Positions 22,236 to 33,224 of a DNA stretch of 64,000 bases are shown in pieces. Every line of letters begins with the position of its first letter. The stretch's first letter is position 1. The notes under the pieces were generated by a model. That model saw only the letters and a program-made list of their open reading frames with translations. It was not told the origin of the DNA and made no database searches. Where the stretch lies: NCBI GenBank assembly GCA_013146195.2, contig CM028382.1:61483596-61547595 (forward strand), written 5' to 3'. This DNA comes from Codonopsis lanceolata (Eukaryota > Streptophyta > Magnoliopsida > Asterales > Campanulaceae). The position numbers were made by a program, and so were the translations under genes.

Positions 22236-24797
22236 TATCACGCCCCAGCTCAAAATCCCTATACAGAACTTCAAGCTAATGCATGCCACAGACAAGCAAG
22301 TAAACAAAATCTGTGATTGACAAGCTATAATAGGTAATCAACAAAAATACAAACATGTGTTATATTGTAACAATACCTCGGCTGTCTATACTAGCCGGCA
22401 TAATACATACACATCGAGCTACCACTTATAATTATACACAAAGGCTCAACAACCTAAAATGAGTAATCAACTAATCGCAGAAACTATAAACAGGCACGAC
22501 GTTCCACGTCGGCTCCAAAAGAATAGCAAACCAGTCGTAAGTAGTAAGCATAACACAAACTAAGTTATATAACTCCATCCACCCTGATCTTACCAAACTA
22601 GAGAATGTACACAAACCTGCCAGATTCCGCGTGTCTCACTGGTCCTTACTTCGATCCTCCCTGCTGGCTGAAATCTAAGGAAAACAATTAAAAGGAACGG
22701 GGTGAGTGATAACTTAGAAAGCTACTATATGCAACTACATGACATGCTGTTATGCACATGTCATAAACACATTTGTAAATCAAGTATAGTTGCACATATA
22801 CTTCCACACATCACGTTGATCATGTTATAATGCACGTTGATTCAATGTAATTAAACGCATAACAAAGGATATACATTTAGGACAACTTTCATTCATATCC
22901 TATAACTCGAATATGAGGCAGTGTTACTGTTGCAGTACACATGCTGAATCATATTTGAACTGTTATTCGTGTCATAAACAACAGAGCCAACCCTAAGCTT
23001 TTGGGGGCCCATGGTGAAAAAAAATAAAAGGGCCCTCTATATAGGTGTCACAAAAAAAATTTAACAAAATAAAATAGTATGTTTAGTCTGCCTTGCAAGG
23101 ATTCAAACCTATGGTCTCCAAAATATCCCTTACACAACTCACCACTACAACAATCAAGCACTTGTGACTAGTTTAAACATTAAATTATATATACAATACA
23201 TAAGGCAATTTCTACAAATTTAGGCCCCCAAAAATTAGGGGCCCTAGACGGTCGCCCTTCTCGCCCCTGCCCCATGGGCGGCCCTGATAAACAGGTCCTC
23301 TTCGTAGACTTCCTTGGCAGCGAGGACCACATACACTGATAGTCATACGGAGTTTAGCTTCCCAAAGTTACTCGTATTGATATAACAATGGAGGCTACTT
23401 CCCCGTTATGGTCGTTAGTGGAGGCTAAACCAGACCAATACGAACCACGTGCCCCAGCACTGGACTTAATGCGATGAACAAGTAGTATTTACTTGTTAAT
23501 AAACACAATTGTCGAGTCCCAAAGTGGGGAGCTCAACACACGTAACAAGCATGCTTATTTGCTTATAAATAAACACAGAAGCATTTAATTGCTTACATAC
23601 AAATTCCAAAGTGTATGATAATTCACGTATAATAAACTATACCAAAAATATTCCTCGTTATCGTATAAATCGAGCACATCACTCATTATATTTTATTGCC
23701 CCTAATCGACTCCGTTGAGTCATTCATGTAATATCTATAACTTTCAGGCATCATCGTGATTTGCGTGATTCATCCTAACACAATATGTTTCATACGGCAT
23801 AATAATGGTTTGAAACCATTTAACACATTAATTAGTTTAAATTAACAATAATTCGTAACTAAATTATTTATATTCCATATTCAAAACAAATCATATGGAA
23901 GTAGCCCACAGTTCATGTATGCTATTATTACATACAAAAGGAAGGGGGTAGTAACTTACCTCTACCGAAAAATATTGGTGAAAACACAAAATATTCGGGT
24001 ATAAACGTAGTCCTCAACACATAGAAGACTCATGCAGAGTCAGAATTAAAAAGAGGTAATTTTTTTCTTTAAGAAATCAAGGCATAAGTGAAAAACCTCG
24101 AAACAAACCGCGACTAACGCTTGGGTGAAGAGTGAAAGACGGAGAAAAGAAAAATAAGAGAGACTCTCACTCAAACAATTAAAAGAGACTGAAGGTGGTC
24201 TCCACCAACCGGCCAAATTAAACAAAGAAAAAAGAAAGGAGGAAAAACTAATTGTTTGACTTGAGAATAAGTTTTCAGCCGAAATCCAAGTGATTGTTGA
24301 CTTGGTGAAATATAATATATCAAATAATTGGTTAGTCATTTTCAGTTGTAAATCTCATTGGTGGGTCAAAAGGCAACATTATCAAAATCAATTAGATCAC
24401 CAATTAGACCCAATTAATCTCAAACTAATTATTATTAATTATTCAAGTTTAAAATAAAAATATACTTTAACAATATAAAAAGAAACACGTAACGTATGAT
24501 ACACTTCGGTCAACTTAGCTGAAAATAGTTATTTTCTAGCTTTAACGTATCATTTTCTATTATAATATTATAAATCATAACTAACATAACAAAAGTCCCA
24601 ATCTGAACTTAAACACATGACACATCAAACTCAATATATCTTGAGCTCAAATGGACTTTCATAAGGCTATTAACCAAGTCCATAACTCAAAACACATACG
24701 TATTAAATATTACACATAGCATGCAATTAATCATGTTAAAACACAGATTACACACCCTAATGCACAATTAATCAATATGCAAATTCTGGGTGTTACA
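22236..24797 (-). repeat. 5' LTR of the chromovirus-like gypsy element
   Basis: On the minus strand begins TGTAACACCCAGAATTTG at 24797 and ends next to the primer site near 22236. Length about 2.56 kb, including a 305-base hAT-type MITE at 22982. No protein coding. Confidence 0.82.
22982..23286. mobile_element. hAT-type MITE inside the gypsy LTR
   Basis: Ends CAGAGCC and GGCCCTG are inverted; flanking 8-mers ATAAACAA (22974-22981) and ATAAACAG (23287-23294) match at 7 of 8 positions, the hAT duplication length. The right end is GC-rich. Confidence 0.8.
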
Positions 24798-25490
24798 GTA
24801 AGAGGTAGCCAATTCATGAATAAGTAATCATGATTCGATTAGAGTGTAGATTGATTGCATGATTGTGTGAGTGCTTATTCTTGTTGTTAATGTTTTAAGA
24901 GCTTGATCACCTTTTAAGTGATTTTAATAATGTGGATGAGATCGAGAGGAGATTTCATGTGATAGACCATATAAATTTACACTGTGGATCTAAATTCATG
25001 CTAGAGATAGTTGAGTTGATACATGCAATTAGCTATAGACCACCATATCGAAAGCTAAGTGGATTTTACAACCCTAATGATTTTTTTTTTACTTAAATCT
25101 ACCTAGAGATTCGCAGGTTGCAAGATAATAATAGGATTTGTATTGTTCAAGATATGATATTGATTAATTTTGGAAATTTCGTTGTCATACAATAGTAATC
25201 AGTTGAAACCCAAAATCGTTGATTTATTACTTTGAAGTGAATTGGTGAACATATCCCTAGCGGTTTCTTTCTCATTGATATCACATAACTGTTGATTTAC
25301 TTGCTTGTTTTAGCTAGTTAATTTAGGTACATCAATTCTAAAAAATATCGTCTTCCAGATAAAAGATTTAAAATAGTTAATTCTGATTTTGTTCCAGTCC
25401 CTTGGGGTTCGATAATTAATTAAAAAAATATTGTTTAACTTGAGACTAGTACACTTGCTAGTAGTAGGTTTTTACCTAATCAGTGACATA
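24798..25490 (+). repeat. LTR-like remnant, probably Ty3/gypsy
   Basis: Non-coding. Its 3' part resembles plant gypsy LTR ends: CCAGTCCCTTGGGGTTCGAT (about 25397), then ACTAGTACACTTGCTAGTAG and a terminal TTTTTACCTAATCA. No paired LTR was found, so this is a weak call. 25491-25575 is unassigned. Confidence 0.4.
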
Positions 25491-25575
25491 CTGCATGCAT
25501 TCTATTGGTAATAAACATATAAGTCTTTTATCTAAATACTTTTCAAAATACTTTTGTAATCAAGTGTTGGACCAA

Positions 25576-25806
25576 AGATGTAAAACCCTGATATTTTATC
25601 TATTTTGATTTTTTTTATAAATAAACGAATTTGATAACACTTTTGACATATTTGACAAAATAATACAAGCATACTAATTAATATTTTACTTTATTTGACC
25701 GAGACAAATTGGACTATCTTTACTCTAATATTATATTTTATGTTACTAACTATAATAATGAGTGAATTTGTCGTGTATGAACAAGGGTGAGGTACTATTT
25801 TAATGT
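25576..25806 (+). repeat. Repeat arm A (LTR-like, TGTAAAACCC start), left part
   Basis: Begins TGTAAAACCCTGATATTTTA. The same sequence occurs inverted as arm B (43244 leftward, in pieces), and its first about 90 bases resemble the LTR start at 32106. It is interrupted at 25807 by a MULE and continues at about 27527-27571 (TCATCAACTTGGAG), as shown by the uninterrupted order in arm B. Confidence 0.75.
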
Positions 25807-26370
25807 AGGGCAAATTACACTATTAGTCCCTGTACTTTGTGAATGTCCACTGGCAGTCCCTGTAAAATGCAAATGCACTCCACTGACCAAAGTAGGAAAA
25901 TTTTGCACATTGGTAAGTCCTTCTGTTGAATACTGTTAAAGGCTGCTCCGTTAATTGATCTCAGTAGATGATTATTTTTTAAGGGCAAACCTGCCTTTTC
26001 TACCTCCTCCCTTTTTCAACCTCATGGCCCCCTCCCACACACACACACCCACAATTTTTAGTCTGGAACTTGAAACATCCCAACAGGTATTTATTAGATT
26101 AGCTAGGTTCCTCTCAGGTCTTAGCTACTAAATTTTCTGAAGGGATTTTGCAAAATGTTGGTTCTTCTTAGAAAAGACAAAACTCATTAAAGTAATCAAT
26201 CTACACCAAACACCATAATTAACATTTAATTGATTTTCATAAAATTCCTTCAACCTCTAACCCATTCGTAAACCCATTTCCTTCATTTACCTCAAAACAA
26301 ATTTAGTTTCATCAAATCTTTTCAAATTTATCAAACGACTAGCCATTGTCCCAAAGTTCTCACTATCCAC

Positions 26371-26888
26371 CCTGACGTCCCTTCATCCATAACCCATCAC
26401 AAATTCCACCGCCTGCGCATAATAGCTCAACTTTAGCAGAGCCCCAATAACATGCAAATGGGTAGCATACCTCGTCATTATTCCTGAATCCACCATCATC
26501 CTCACTATCGCCAATGCTCCTTCCACCTTATCCGCTCTACATGAGCCCAAAACCAGCGTGTCGCACGTCATACTATTCGCCTCCATCCCTTTCTCCTCAA
26601 AACCCCAGACCCTAACGTCAGATCTCTGGTGAAACAATACCCTATCAAAATCAATTTATACACAAACTAATAAGGTTCTATATTGTTCTTTCTCATCAAA
26701 TAAATCACGTGCCACACATTTTTTATCTCATTCTTCTTCGCTAGAAGCATAGGATGGAATGTGATGGCATTTGCACCGTAACCAGAGTGGAACATTTTGT
26801 CTACCACACGCATGGCTTCATGTGTGTGCAGGTGCTTAAGCTTTGGGAATTGGGGATTGATGTGTGTGTACGTCGATGGGTCTTGCAT
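26371..26888 (-). pseudogene. Pentatricopeptide repeat (PPR) gene fragment captured by the MULE
   Basis: Two pieces in minus orientation. The upstream piece (26667-26888) contains EAMRVVDKMFHSGYGANAI and KNVWHVIYLMRKNNIEP; the downstream piece (26383-26637) contains GMEANSMTCDTLVLGSCRAD, KVEGALAIVRMMVDSGI and YATHLHVIGALLKLSYYAQA. The two-helix repeats of about 35 residues with an N/S-T-Y/F/C-like start of each unit are the PPR pattern. PPR proteins bind organelle RNA; this copy lacks start, targeting peptide and most repeats and is split by a stop or shift, so it is not functional. Confidence 0.78.
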
Positions 26889-27217
26889 TTTTTTTCTTTT
26901 GAGGGGGAATTAAATTATTGAGTTGGGCTTTGACTTTGAAGATCAAGAATTGTACTTTGTAGGTTTTGATGGGCTGTGTTGAAAAGCTATGAAGGTGGGA
27001 AGTGGTAAAAAGAGGACAAATTGGATTAAGATATTTTTAACATTTTCACAAACATATTTCTGTCATAAACATAACAAAAAAAATATAAGCCATTAATTTG
27101 GAGTTCAACGGAAGGAGAAGATGAATTTGAGTGATCAGAAATTGAATTGTCATGGATGAAGCTTACAAAGAAGACATTTTCAGGTGGATTTCTTTGTAAT
27201 GAAAATAAAAAGAGGTA

Positions 27218-27224
27218 AAATAGA

Positions 27225-27266
<42 letters not shown>
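27218..27266. repeat. (GA)n microsatellite inside the Pack-MULE
   Basis: GAGA run of about 45 bases close to the right TIR. Confidence 0.9.
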
Positions 27267-27271
<5 letters not shown>

Positions 27272-27571
27272 GGAGAGAGAGGATATTTGGGATGTGTGTG
27301 TGGGGAGGGGGCGTGAGGTTGAAAAAGGGAGGAGAAGGTGGAAAAGATAGGTTTGCCCTTAAAAAATAATCATGTGCTGAGCATATGATCAATTAACGGA
27401 GCAGCCTTTAACGACATCTAACGGAAGGGACTACCGATGTGCAAAATTCGCCTACTTTGGTCAATGACGTGCATTTGAATTGTATAAGGACTACCAGTGG
27501 ACTTTCACAAAGTACATGAACTAATGGTGTAAGAATCATCAACTTGGAGAAGAAGTCTCCTATACGTACCG

Positions 27572-28605
27572 CTTTGAATATTTGACTAAATGATTTTGTT
27601 GAATCACTTATTATATATTTTTATAAAGTGTTAGTATCATTTAATTTCTTGTCATTTTCCAGATAAGTGATGAAGGGGAATACTAAGCACTTGGTGGGCT
27701 CCTTGGAAAGAGTACAATTTCCTGATGGTGAGTGATGACAGCTCCTCCTTGCTTGGTGACTCATTCCTAGGTTGAAATTTTGGCTAGAGCATTACCTAGT
27801 GGAACAGACTTCCAAAATGAACACTAACCCGGTTCTTCTCCAATTAATTACATAAACTAAGTATGTAATACATATTTGGGTGATAATCAAACCGGTACTT
27901 TTTGATGTAATTATAATCGTTTAGGTTCCTTATATTTGTTTTAAACCATTAAAGTACACTTTTGAGGGAAAAATAACAAAAATACTCTTTAATGAAGAAA
28001 AGTCGTGCGGACAATGCCCCTGCCCAAACTTGGGCATCACAATGCAAAACCATGCATCGTGGTATACAAAATTAACCTTGAAATGAGGAGAGAGACACGA
28101 TGACTTTCTTTCTATCTCTTCTTATTAAATACATTTTTCTCTCTTTGTCTTTCTCGTTCTCTCTCTCACTCTCTTTTTACATTTCCCTTTCTCTCTCTTT
28201 CTTTTTCATGAATGGACAACTCAATAGAGAAAAAAAGGCTATATAAAGAAAATGAAGATTTCAAAGCATTTTATTCACCCACATTTGTTATCAAAAGATT
28301 CATGCTGGACATTTCAAAACATTTTCACCCCATGCCTATGATGCTTACTTTCCAGACCTTCGGACTTACTAAAGTTCTCCATTTGGGATAGTGACTAAGG
28401 AAGAAACTCTCTTAGCCGAATCATTTTCTTCATTTAGGACTCCATTTAGTTCACGATGCAAGCATCAGAGGTTCGCAATGCAAGCATCACAGGTTCGCAA
28501 TGCAAGCATCGGAGGTTCGCAATGCAAGCATCAGAGGTTTGTGATGCAAGCGTCGGAGCCTACAGCGCAATTAACTGTCCACTTAATACAATAGTTGATG
28601 AGTCA
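27572..28605. other. Core between repeat arms, partly MULE-like
   Basis: No gene recognised. From about 27885 to 28080 the order ACCGGTACTTTTTGAT, ATAATCGTTTAGG, then GGGCATCACAATGC, mimics the 5' part of the MULEs at 28615 and 30421 at low identity. CT-rich low-complexity sequence lies at about 28130-28200, and a 22-base tandem array at 28456. Confidence 0.4.
28456..28565. repeat. 22-base tandem repeat, five copies
   Basis: Five contiguous copies of a unit beginning ATGCAAGCATC(A/G)(G/C)AGG; the last two are diverged. There are no unique spacers, so it is a minisatellite and not a CRISPR array. The period is not a multiple of three, which argues against a protein repeat. Confidence 0.9.
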
Positions 28606-28761
28606 AAAATTCAAGGAGAAATTACGGGCCGGTCTACTTTTTGAAGTTTTTAATTGCTAAAGTATCATCTCTTTTTTTTTTCAACCGGAAAAAGTTACTT
28701 TTAGTGGTAAAATGACTACTATACCCTTAATGAACCGTATGCGCGCTATGGAGGACATTAT

Positions 28762-29290
28762 TTTTGCACCACGGTTCATCAATTTTATTGCATTAATTTT
28801 TGCACCACGGTTCAATAGTTCTAACTGTCTAGTTTAATTGTACCGTGGTTCATCAATTTTATTATATTAATTTTTAAATCGCAGTTCAATATTTTAACTG
28901 CCTAGTCTAATTGCACCGCGGTTCATCAATTTTATTGCATTAATTTTTGCACCGCAGTTCAATAGTTTAACTACCTAGTCTAATTTCACTGCGGTTCATC
29001 AATTTTATTGTATTAATTTTTACAACGTGGTTTAATAGTTTAACTGCCTAGTTTAATTGCATCGCGGTTCATCAATTTTATTGCATTAATTTTTACACCG
29101 CGGTTCAATAGTTTAACTTATCAGTCTAATTGCACCACGGTTCATCAATTTTATTGCATTAATTTTTACACCGCTGTTCAATAGTTTAACTGTCTAGTCT
29201 AATTGCACCGCAGTTCATAAATTTTACTGCTTTAATTTTTACACTGCGGTTCAATAGTTTAACTGCCTAGTCTAATTAGACCGCAATTCA
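28762..29290. repeat. Internal satellite of MULE 1 (GGTTCATC type)
   Basis: About six copies of an 84-86-base unit containing GCACCGCGGTTCATCAATTT, TTGCATTAATTTTTGCACCG and TTTAACTGCCTAGTCTAATT. Copies differ by scattered substitutions. Confidence 0.85.
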
Positions 29291-29470
29291 AAATCGTAAT
29301 GAACCAGACCATGTCCTTAGTTTTCTTCTTCCGTCTCCTCTGTCGTAAGACTTTTTATTCCTCCTCCTTTGCCTTCGTCCCTACTGTGAAAATCCTACAA
29401 CACAACACATTTTCATTAGAGTTTCGTAGTTAAAGATTCAGAAAAATCGTTTACCTATCGGGGGCGTTGC

Positions 29471-30052
29471 CAGGCATGCACAAAAGGTTCGTGATTCACA
29501 GTTCGAACTGCGAACCGAACAGGAACCGAATCGTGAAGAACCTGACCATTGAATGAACCGAAACCGGAGGTTCACCGGTTCAGTTAAGGTTCGCTAAACC
29601 TTTTTTACATGAATCGACGGTTTGAACCGAGAACCAGCGGTTTTTTTGGTGTTTTTGATGAAAAAAATTATTGTTTTTGTTTTTTCTTTTTTTCCTAACC
29701 TATAAATACTCACACTTCCTCTTCAATTTTTTTCTACTTCTAATTTCTCCAATTCTTTCAAAACTCTTCGTCCCTGTTTTTTTTACAAAACACTTTTGTT
29801 ATTTTACAAAGTAAAAAAAATTGTTTAAAATAGTTACTTATGTACACTTTTAAAAATTCAAAAAATATTTTACACAAAGTTTACAAAGGTTTAAAGATAG
29901 TTTTAAAACAAAAATTAAAAAATAATAATTTTTTTGGAATTGTGGAACCGTGAACCGGATTTAAGGTTCACGGTTTGAATCCGGTTTCTCATATCCTTTG
30001 TCAAGAACCAACGGTTCTGGAACTGGAACTGTGAACCGTATGGGCATGTCTA
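29471..30052. mobile_element. hAT-like MITE nested in MULE 1
   Basis: Starts CAGGCATGC and ends GGGCATGTCTA; TSD GGCGTTGC (29463-29470) and GGTGTTGC (30053-30060), 7 of 8 identical. Same family as 4737-5137, with many GAACCG motifs. Confidence 0.85.
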
Positions 30053-30302
30053 GGTGTTGCCCCCGAACCCCCACGAAGAGGCGCTGCTCCCTTGACCCTC
30101 GTGACCTGACCAGGTTGGTCGATCTCCGTTTCGTTGCCCAACAATGGTTATTTTCGAATGCAATGGGTTTGCTAGAGCTGTTGAAGAAGACAATGACATT
30201 TTAGGAACAATATTTCAAAAAAATGGCCTTTTGTGGTTGAAAAAAAACGGGGTACTGAAAGGGTTAAAAACTTTGAAAAAGGGACCGGTCAGAATTTACC
30301 CC

Positions 30303-30420
30303 AAAATTCAATTATCCTAAAAATCCAAACACGTGCCAAAGCTGAGATAAGGATTACTCTCACCTTATTACGGGTATGTATAGGAGACTTCATCTCCAAG
30401 TTGATGATACATTAAAATAA
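30303..30420. repeat. Piece of repeat arm B between the two MULEs
   Basis: Its right part, reversed, reads ATGTATCATCAACTTGGAGA, matching arm A across its MULE insertion point. It holds one copy of each MULE's target duplication at its ends. Confidence 0.65.
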
Positions 30421-31283
30421 GGAATAATTGCAGATCGGTCCACTTTCTAAAGTTTTCAATCGCTTAAATCCCATGTTATTTTTTAAAACCAGAAAAGAAC
30501 ACTTTTTTGGGAAAAAAAAATACTACAATACCCTTGATGAGCATGATGCGGGCTACGGAAATGCATCGCGGTGCATTGACTATTAAACCGCGATGCATCA
30601 ATTTTATTACATTAATTTTTACATCGCAATGCATCCGTTTAATTGTCTAGTCTATTTTTACACCACGATACTTCAATGTTTGAATCGCGATGCTTCAATT
30701 TTATTGCATTAATTTTTGCACCGCAATGCATCAATTTAATTATCTAGTCTAATTGCACCGCGATGCATCAATGTTTGAACCGCGATGCATCAATTTTATA
30801 GAATTATTTTTTGCACCGCGATGCATCAGTTTAATTGTCTAGTCTAATTCACCGTGATACATCAATTTTTGCACTGTGATACGTAAGTTTTAATTACCTA
30901 ATCCAATTTTGTACCGCGATACATAAAATAGTATACAATCCAATTTTACACTGCGATACAAAATATAATGAATCAGACCATGTCCTCTACTTTCTTCTTC
31001 CATCTCCTCCACCGTAAGCCTTCTTATTCCTCCTCCTCCGCCTTCGTCCTAAATCCTTCAACCCTACATTTTTGTAATTAATGAATAAAAAAAATGTTTA
31101 CCTTATCCCCGTTTCGTTGCCCAACAATGATGATTTTCGAATCCAATGAGTTTGCCGGAGCTGTTGAAGGAGACGATGACATTTTTGGAATAATATTTCA
31201 AAAAATGACCTTTTGTGGTTTTTTTAAAAAAAGGGTACTAGAAGGGTTAAAAACTTTAGAAAAGGACTGGCAAAATTTCACCC
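30421..31283. mobile_element. MULE 2 with internal satellite, exact 9-base TSD
   Basis: Flanked by TTAAAATAA at 30412-30420 and 31284-31292. Ends GGAATAATTGCAGATCGGTC and GGACTGGCAAAATTTCACCC are inverted relatives of each other and of MULE 1. Block order is the same as MULE 1, without the hAT MITE. Contains the satellite at 30560-30960 and a GTTTCGTTGCCCAACAATGA block. Confidence 0.9.
30560..30960. repeat. Internal satellite of MULE 2 (GATGCATC type)
   Basis: Repeats built on the same frame as the MULE 1 array, but with CACCGCGATGCATCAATTT where that has the GGTTCATC form. About four to five irregular units. Confidence 0.8.
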
Positions 31284-31344
31284 TTAAAATAATAACTTTC
31301 CACCCTTGTCCATACACGACAAATTCACATATTATTATAGTTAC
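31284..31344 (-). repeat. Piece of repeat arm B left of the copia insertion
   Basis: Reversed, it reads GTGAATTTGTCGTGTATGGA, matching arm A near 25762-25781. It ends at the GTTAC target duplication of the copia element. Confidence 0.75.
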
Positions 31345-31598
31345 TGTTGATATTAGACATGGAAGTATAATGTTGAGAAAACAATAGAGAATGGAGAGAG
31401 AAACTTCTTCTTCAAGATTGTATTACTGAATCTACAGATTTACATATATGAAGGCCAACTAACATCTTCTTCCTCTAACTATCTCACAATATAAAGAGAC
31501 ACTAAAGCCACTCAACTATGGAACTATTACACTCGATACCCCTGAGGTTCTATATAGACTTTGAGTGTAATACATAACACTACCCTGTATTCTTATCA
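31345..31598 (-). repeat. 3' LTR of the 11.7-kb copia
   Basis: About 254 bases, aligning with 42818-43069 at over 90 percent by eye (blocks such as GACACTAAAGCCACTCAACT). On the minus strand it begins TGATAAGAATAC just after the polypurine tract CTTGAGGGGGG (31599-31609). Confidence 0.93.
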
Positions 31599-31668
31599 CC
31601 CCCCTCAAGTTGGAAGTGGTAAAAAGATTGACCACACACAACTTGGACAATAGGTAGTGTAACTGAGA

Positions 31669-32100
31669 CTAAGGAAGTGCCTTAGTAAAAAAGATGAGAA
31701 GTAACAATGAGACCCAGCTCAATCTTCTCCCTAATAATATGGAGTCAATATCGATGTGCTTTGTCCTTTCATAGTAAATAGGATTGGCGGCTATGTGGTT
31801 AGAAGCTTTGTTGTCACAGAAGAGAGACACGGAAAGAACAATGGGGACATGAAGAAACTCCAAAAGAGACCTCAACCAGACCAATTCACAACAAGTAGAA
31901 GCCATGGATTTGCACTCAGATTATACAGATTTCATAGACACTGTTGTCTGTCTCTTGCTTTTCCAAAAGATTAATGAGGTGCCCAAGAAGATACAGAAGC
32001 CAGTGATGGACTTCCTGGTTGTTGGACAAGCAGCCCAATCTGCATCACAATAGGCTGAGTATAGAAGAAGAGTTGGAAGAGAAGAACAACCCTTGCCCTA
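31669..32100 (-). pseudogene. copia RNase H
   Basis: Minus strand shows a YCDADW-type start, SITGFCIFLG and WKSKRQTTVS (with stops or shifts between), then MASTCCELVWLRSLLEFLH, LFCDNKASNHIAANP and YYERTKHIDID, ending in FTKALP. Separated from the reverse transcriptase by the gypsy insertion. Confidence 0.85.
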
Positions 32101-32218
32101 CAGCCTGTAAAACCCCGATATTTTATCTATTTAAGTTGTTACAAATAAATGAATTTTATAACACTCTCGAGATATTTGACCAAATAATATTTTTGTCAAC
32201 TTTTCATACTCCCTCCGT

Positions 32219-32466
32219 CCCTAAATTATCGTCCTAGTTGACCCGGCGCACAGATTAAGAAAAAATAATTGATTTGATAATTTATATTGGTTTAATGTGT
32301 AGTTTCCTTTAAAGTCCATGTGTATGTGACCCATAATTAAAGTAAGGTGAAAAAGTAAGGATAAAGTGGTAATAGTGATGTTCTAAAAAGGTAAGTTTCA
32401 AAGTGGACAATTATTTTGGTACGAACGAAAAAAGAAAGGTGGACGATAATTTAAGGACAGAGGGAG
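32219..32466. mobile_element. Stowaway-like MITE
   Basis: CTCCCTCCGTCCCTAAATTA and its inverted counterpart form the ends; TA at 32217-32218 and 32467-32468. Close relative of 45898-46155. Confidence 0.9.
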
Positions 32467-32477
32467 TATTATTTTAG

Positions 32478-32524
<47 letters not shown>

Positions 32525-32683
32525 AAATAATTGGTGTAAGTTTATAAAACAACGGTATGAGTCAATAATAATATCTTATTATAATAGTCTTACTTATATC
32601 GTTGACTTTTCTGGTTAATTACAACATCTAATATTTAAATAATGAAATCTAAGTATATATATTTGTCTTTTATGGGTAAAATT

Positions 32684-33224
32684 GGGGGATTTACACAAAT
32701 GGCCAAGTCAAAGATGACTTGGTCATTAATAACCTCACTTAAAAAAAAAAAACTTTTATAGCCACTTTTATCTAAAAATGCCATCAATACCCTTTCCCTA
32801 CCATTTGCGTTCATGGCGTGCGCCGGCGACTGCATTCATGGTGGAACAGAGGGAGAGAGCTACTGCGATGGGGATCTTGGCCAGAGATGGAGGCTAGGGC
32901 AGGATCTTGACCGGAGATGGAGGCTGGGGATGAAGAAAACGAAGATGAAGATGAACCAGACGCCGGACGCCGGAAGACGAAATGAGCGGATCAATGAACC
33001 GACGGGGACGAAAATGAACACCATTGTCGCTGGAGATAAAGAAGAGGAAGATGAAACCACAGTGGTCGACTAAACGACCACAATGGTCGACCAGACGACC
33101 ACCTAGTCGACCACTGTGGTCGTCTAGTCGACCAGGGGCTGTTTCGTCAGATCCCTTCTTTGGTTAGTCAAAGGCTATATATGTTCATCAACCGGGTCAA
33201 ATGGCTGTATTTGATAAATCCCAC
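32684..33224. mobile_element. Small MULE with GC-rich cargo, exact 9-base TSD
   Basis: Flanked by GGTAAAATT at 32675-32683 and 33225-33233. Ends GGGGGATTTA and TAAATCCCAC. The middle (about 32810-33145) is much more GC-rich than its neighbours and contains a short open frame (32813-33073) that is repetitive and acidic/basic rather than a known domain; it may be captured host sequence. A perfect 14-base inverted repeat around GTCGACCAC ends the cargo. Confidence 0.88.

Larger units (their letters stand above)
18024..24797 (-). mobile_element. Chromovirus-like Ty3/gypsy element, interrupted by the Athila-like insertion
   Basis: Minus strand, in order: 5' LTR (22236-24797), tRNA-Met primer site, gag, protease, reverse transcriptase, RNase H, integrase. 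Integrase is cut at 18024 by the neighbouring element; its C-terminus, any chromodomain and the 3' LTR are not in the window. Sequence style (LTR beginning TGTAACACCC, iniMet primer site, gag-pol fusion) fits Tekay/Del. Confidence 0.88.
25807..27526. mobile_element. Pack-MULE with long TIRs and a PPR gene fragment
   Basis: Long imperfect terminal inverted repeats, about 235 bases each (left 25807-26047, right about 27290-27526), share blocks such as GACCAAAGTAGG, AAAGGCTGCTCCGTTAATTG and TTTTTTAAGGGCAAACCT. Long TIRs plus captured host coding are the features of a Pack-MULE. The outermost 10 bases of the right end are eroded and the 9-base duplication is not clean, but arm B provides the empty site. 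No transposase. Confidence 0.82.
28615..30302. mobile_element. MULE 1 with internal satellite, exact 9-base TSD
   Basis: Flanked by AAAATTCAA at 28606-28614 and 30303-30311. Terminal inverted repeats GGAGAAATTACGGGCCGGTC and GACCGGTCAGAATTTACCCC (right end as read on +). Inside: an AAATGACTACTATACCCTTAA block, a satellite array (28762-29290), a CTCCTCCTTTGCCTTCGTCC block, a nested hAT MITE (29471-30052), and a GTTTCGTTGCCCAACAATGG block. No transposase, so non-autonomous. Confidence 0.9.

Noticed and set aside
28456..28565. CRISPR-like array
   Set aside because: Repeats are contiguous without unique spacers and the context is plant nuclear DNA; it is a minisatellite.
32850..33060. Minus-strand frame with a hydrophobic stretch
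   Set aside because: Antisense of MULE cargo; composition driven by the GATGAAGA repeats.
32813..33073. 86-codon frame as a host gene
   Set aside because: Repetitive, inside a small MULE, with no domain; treated as cargo only.
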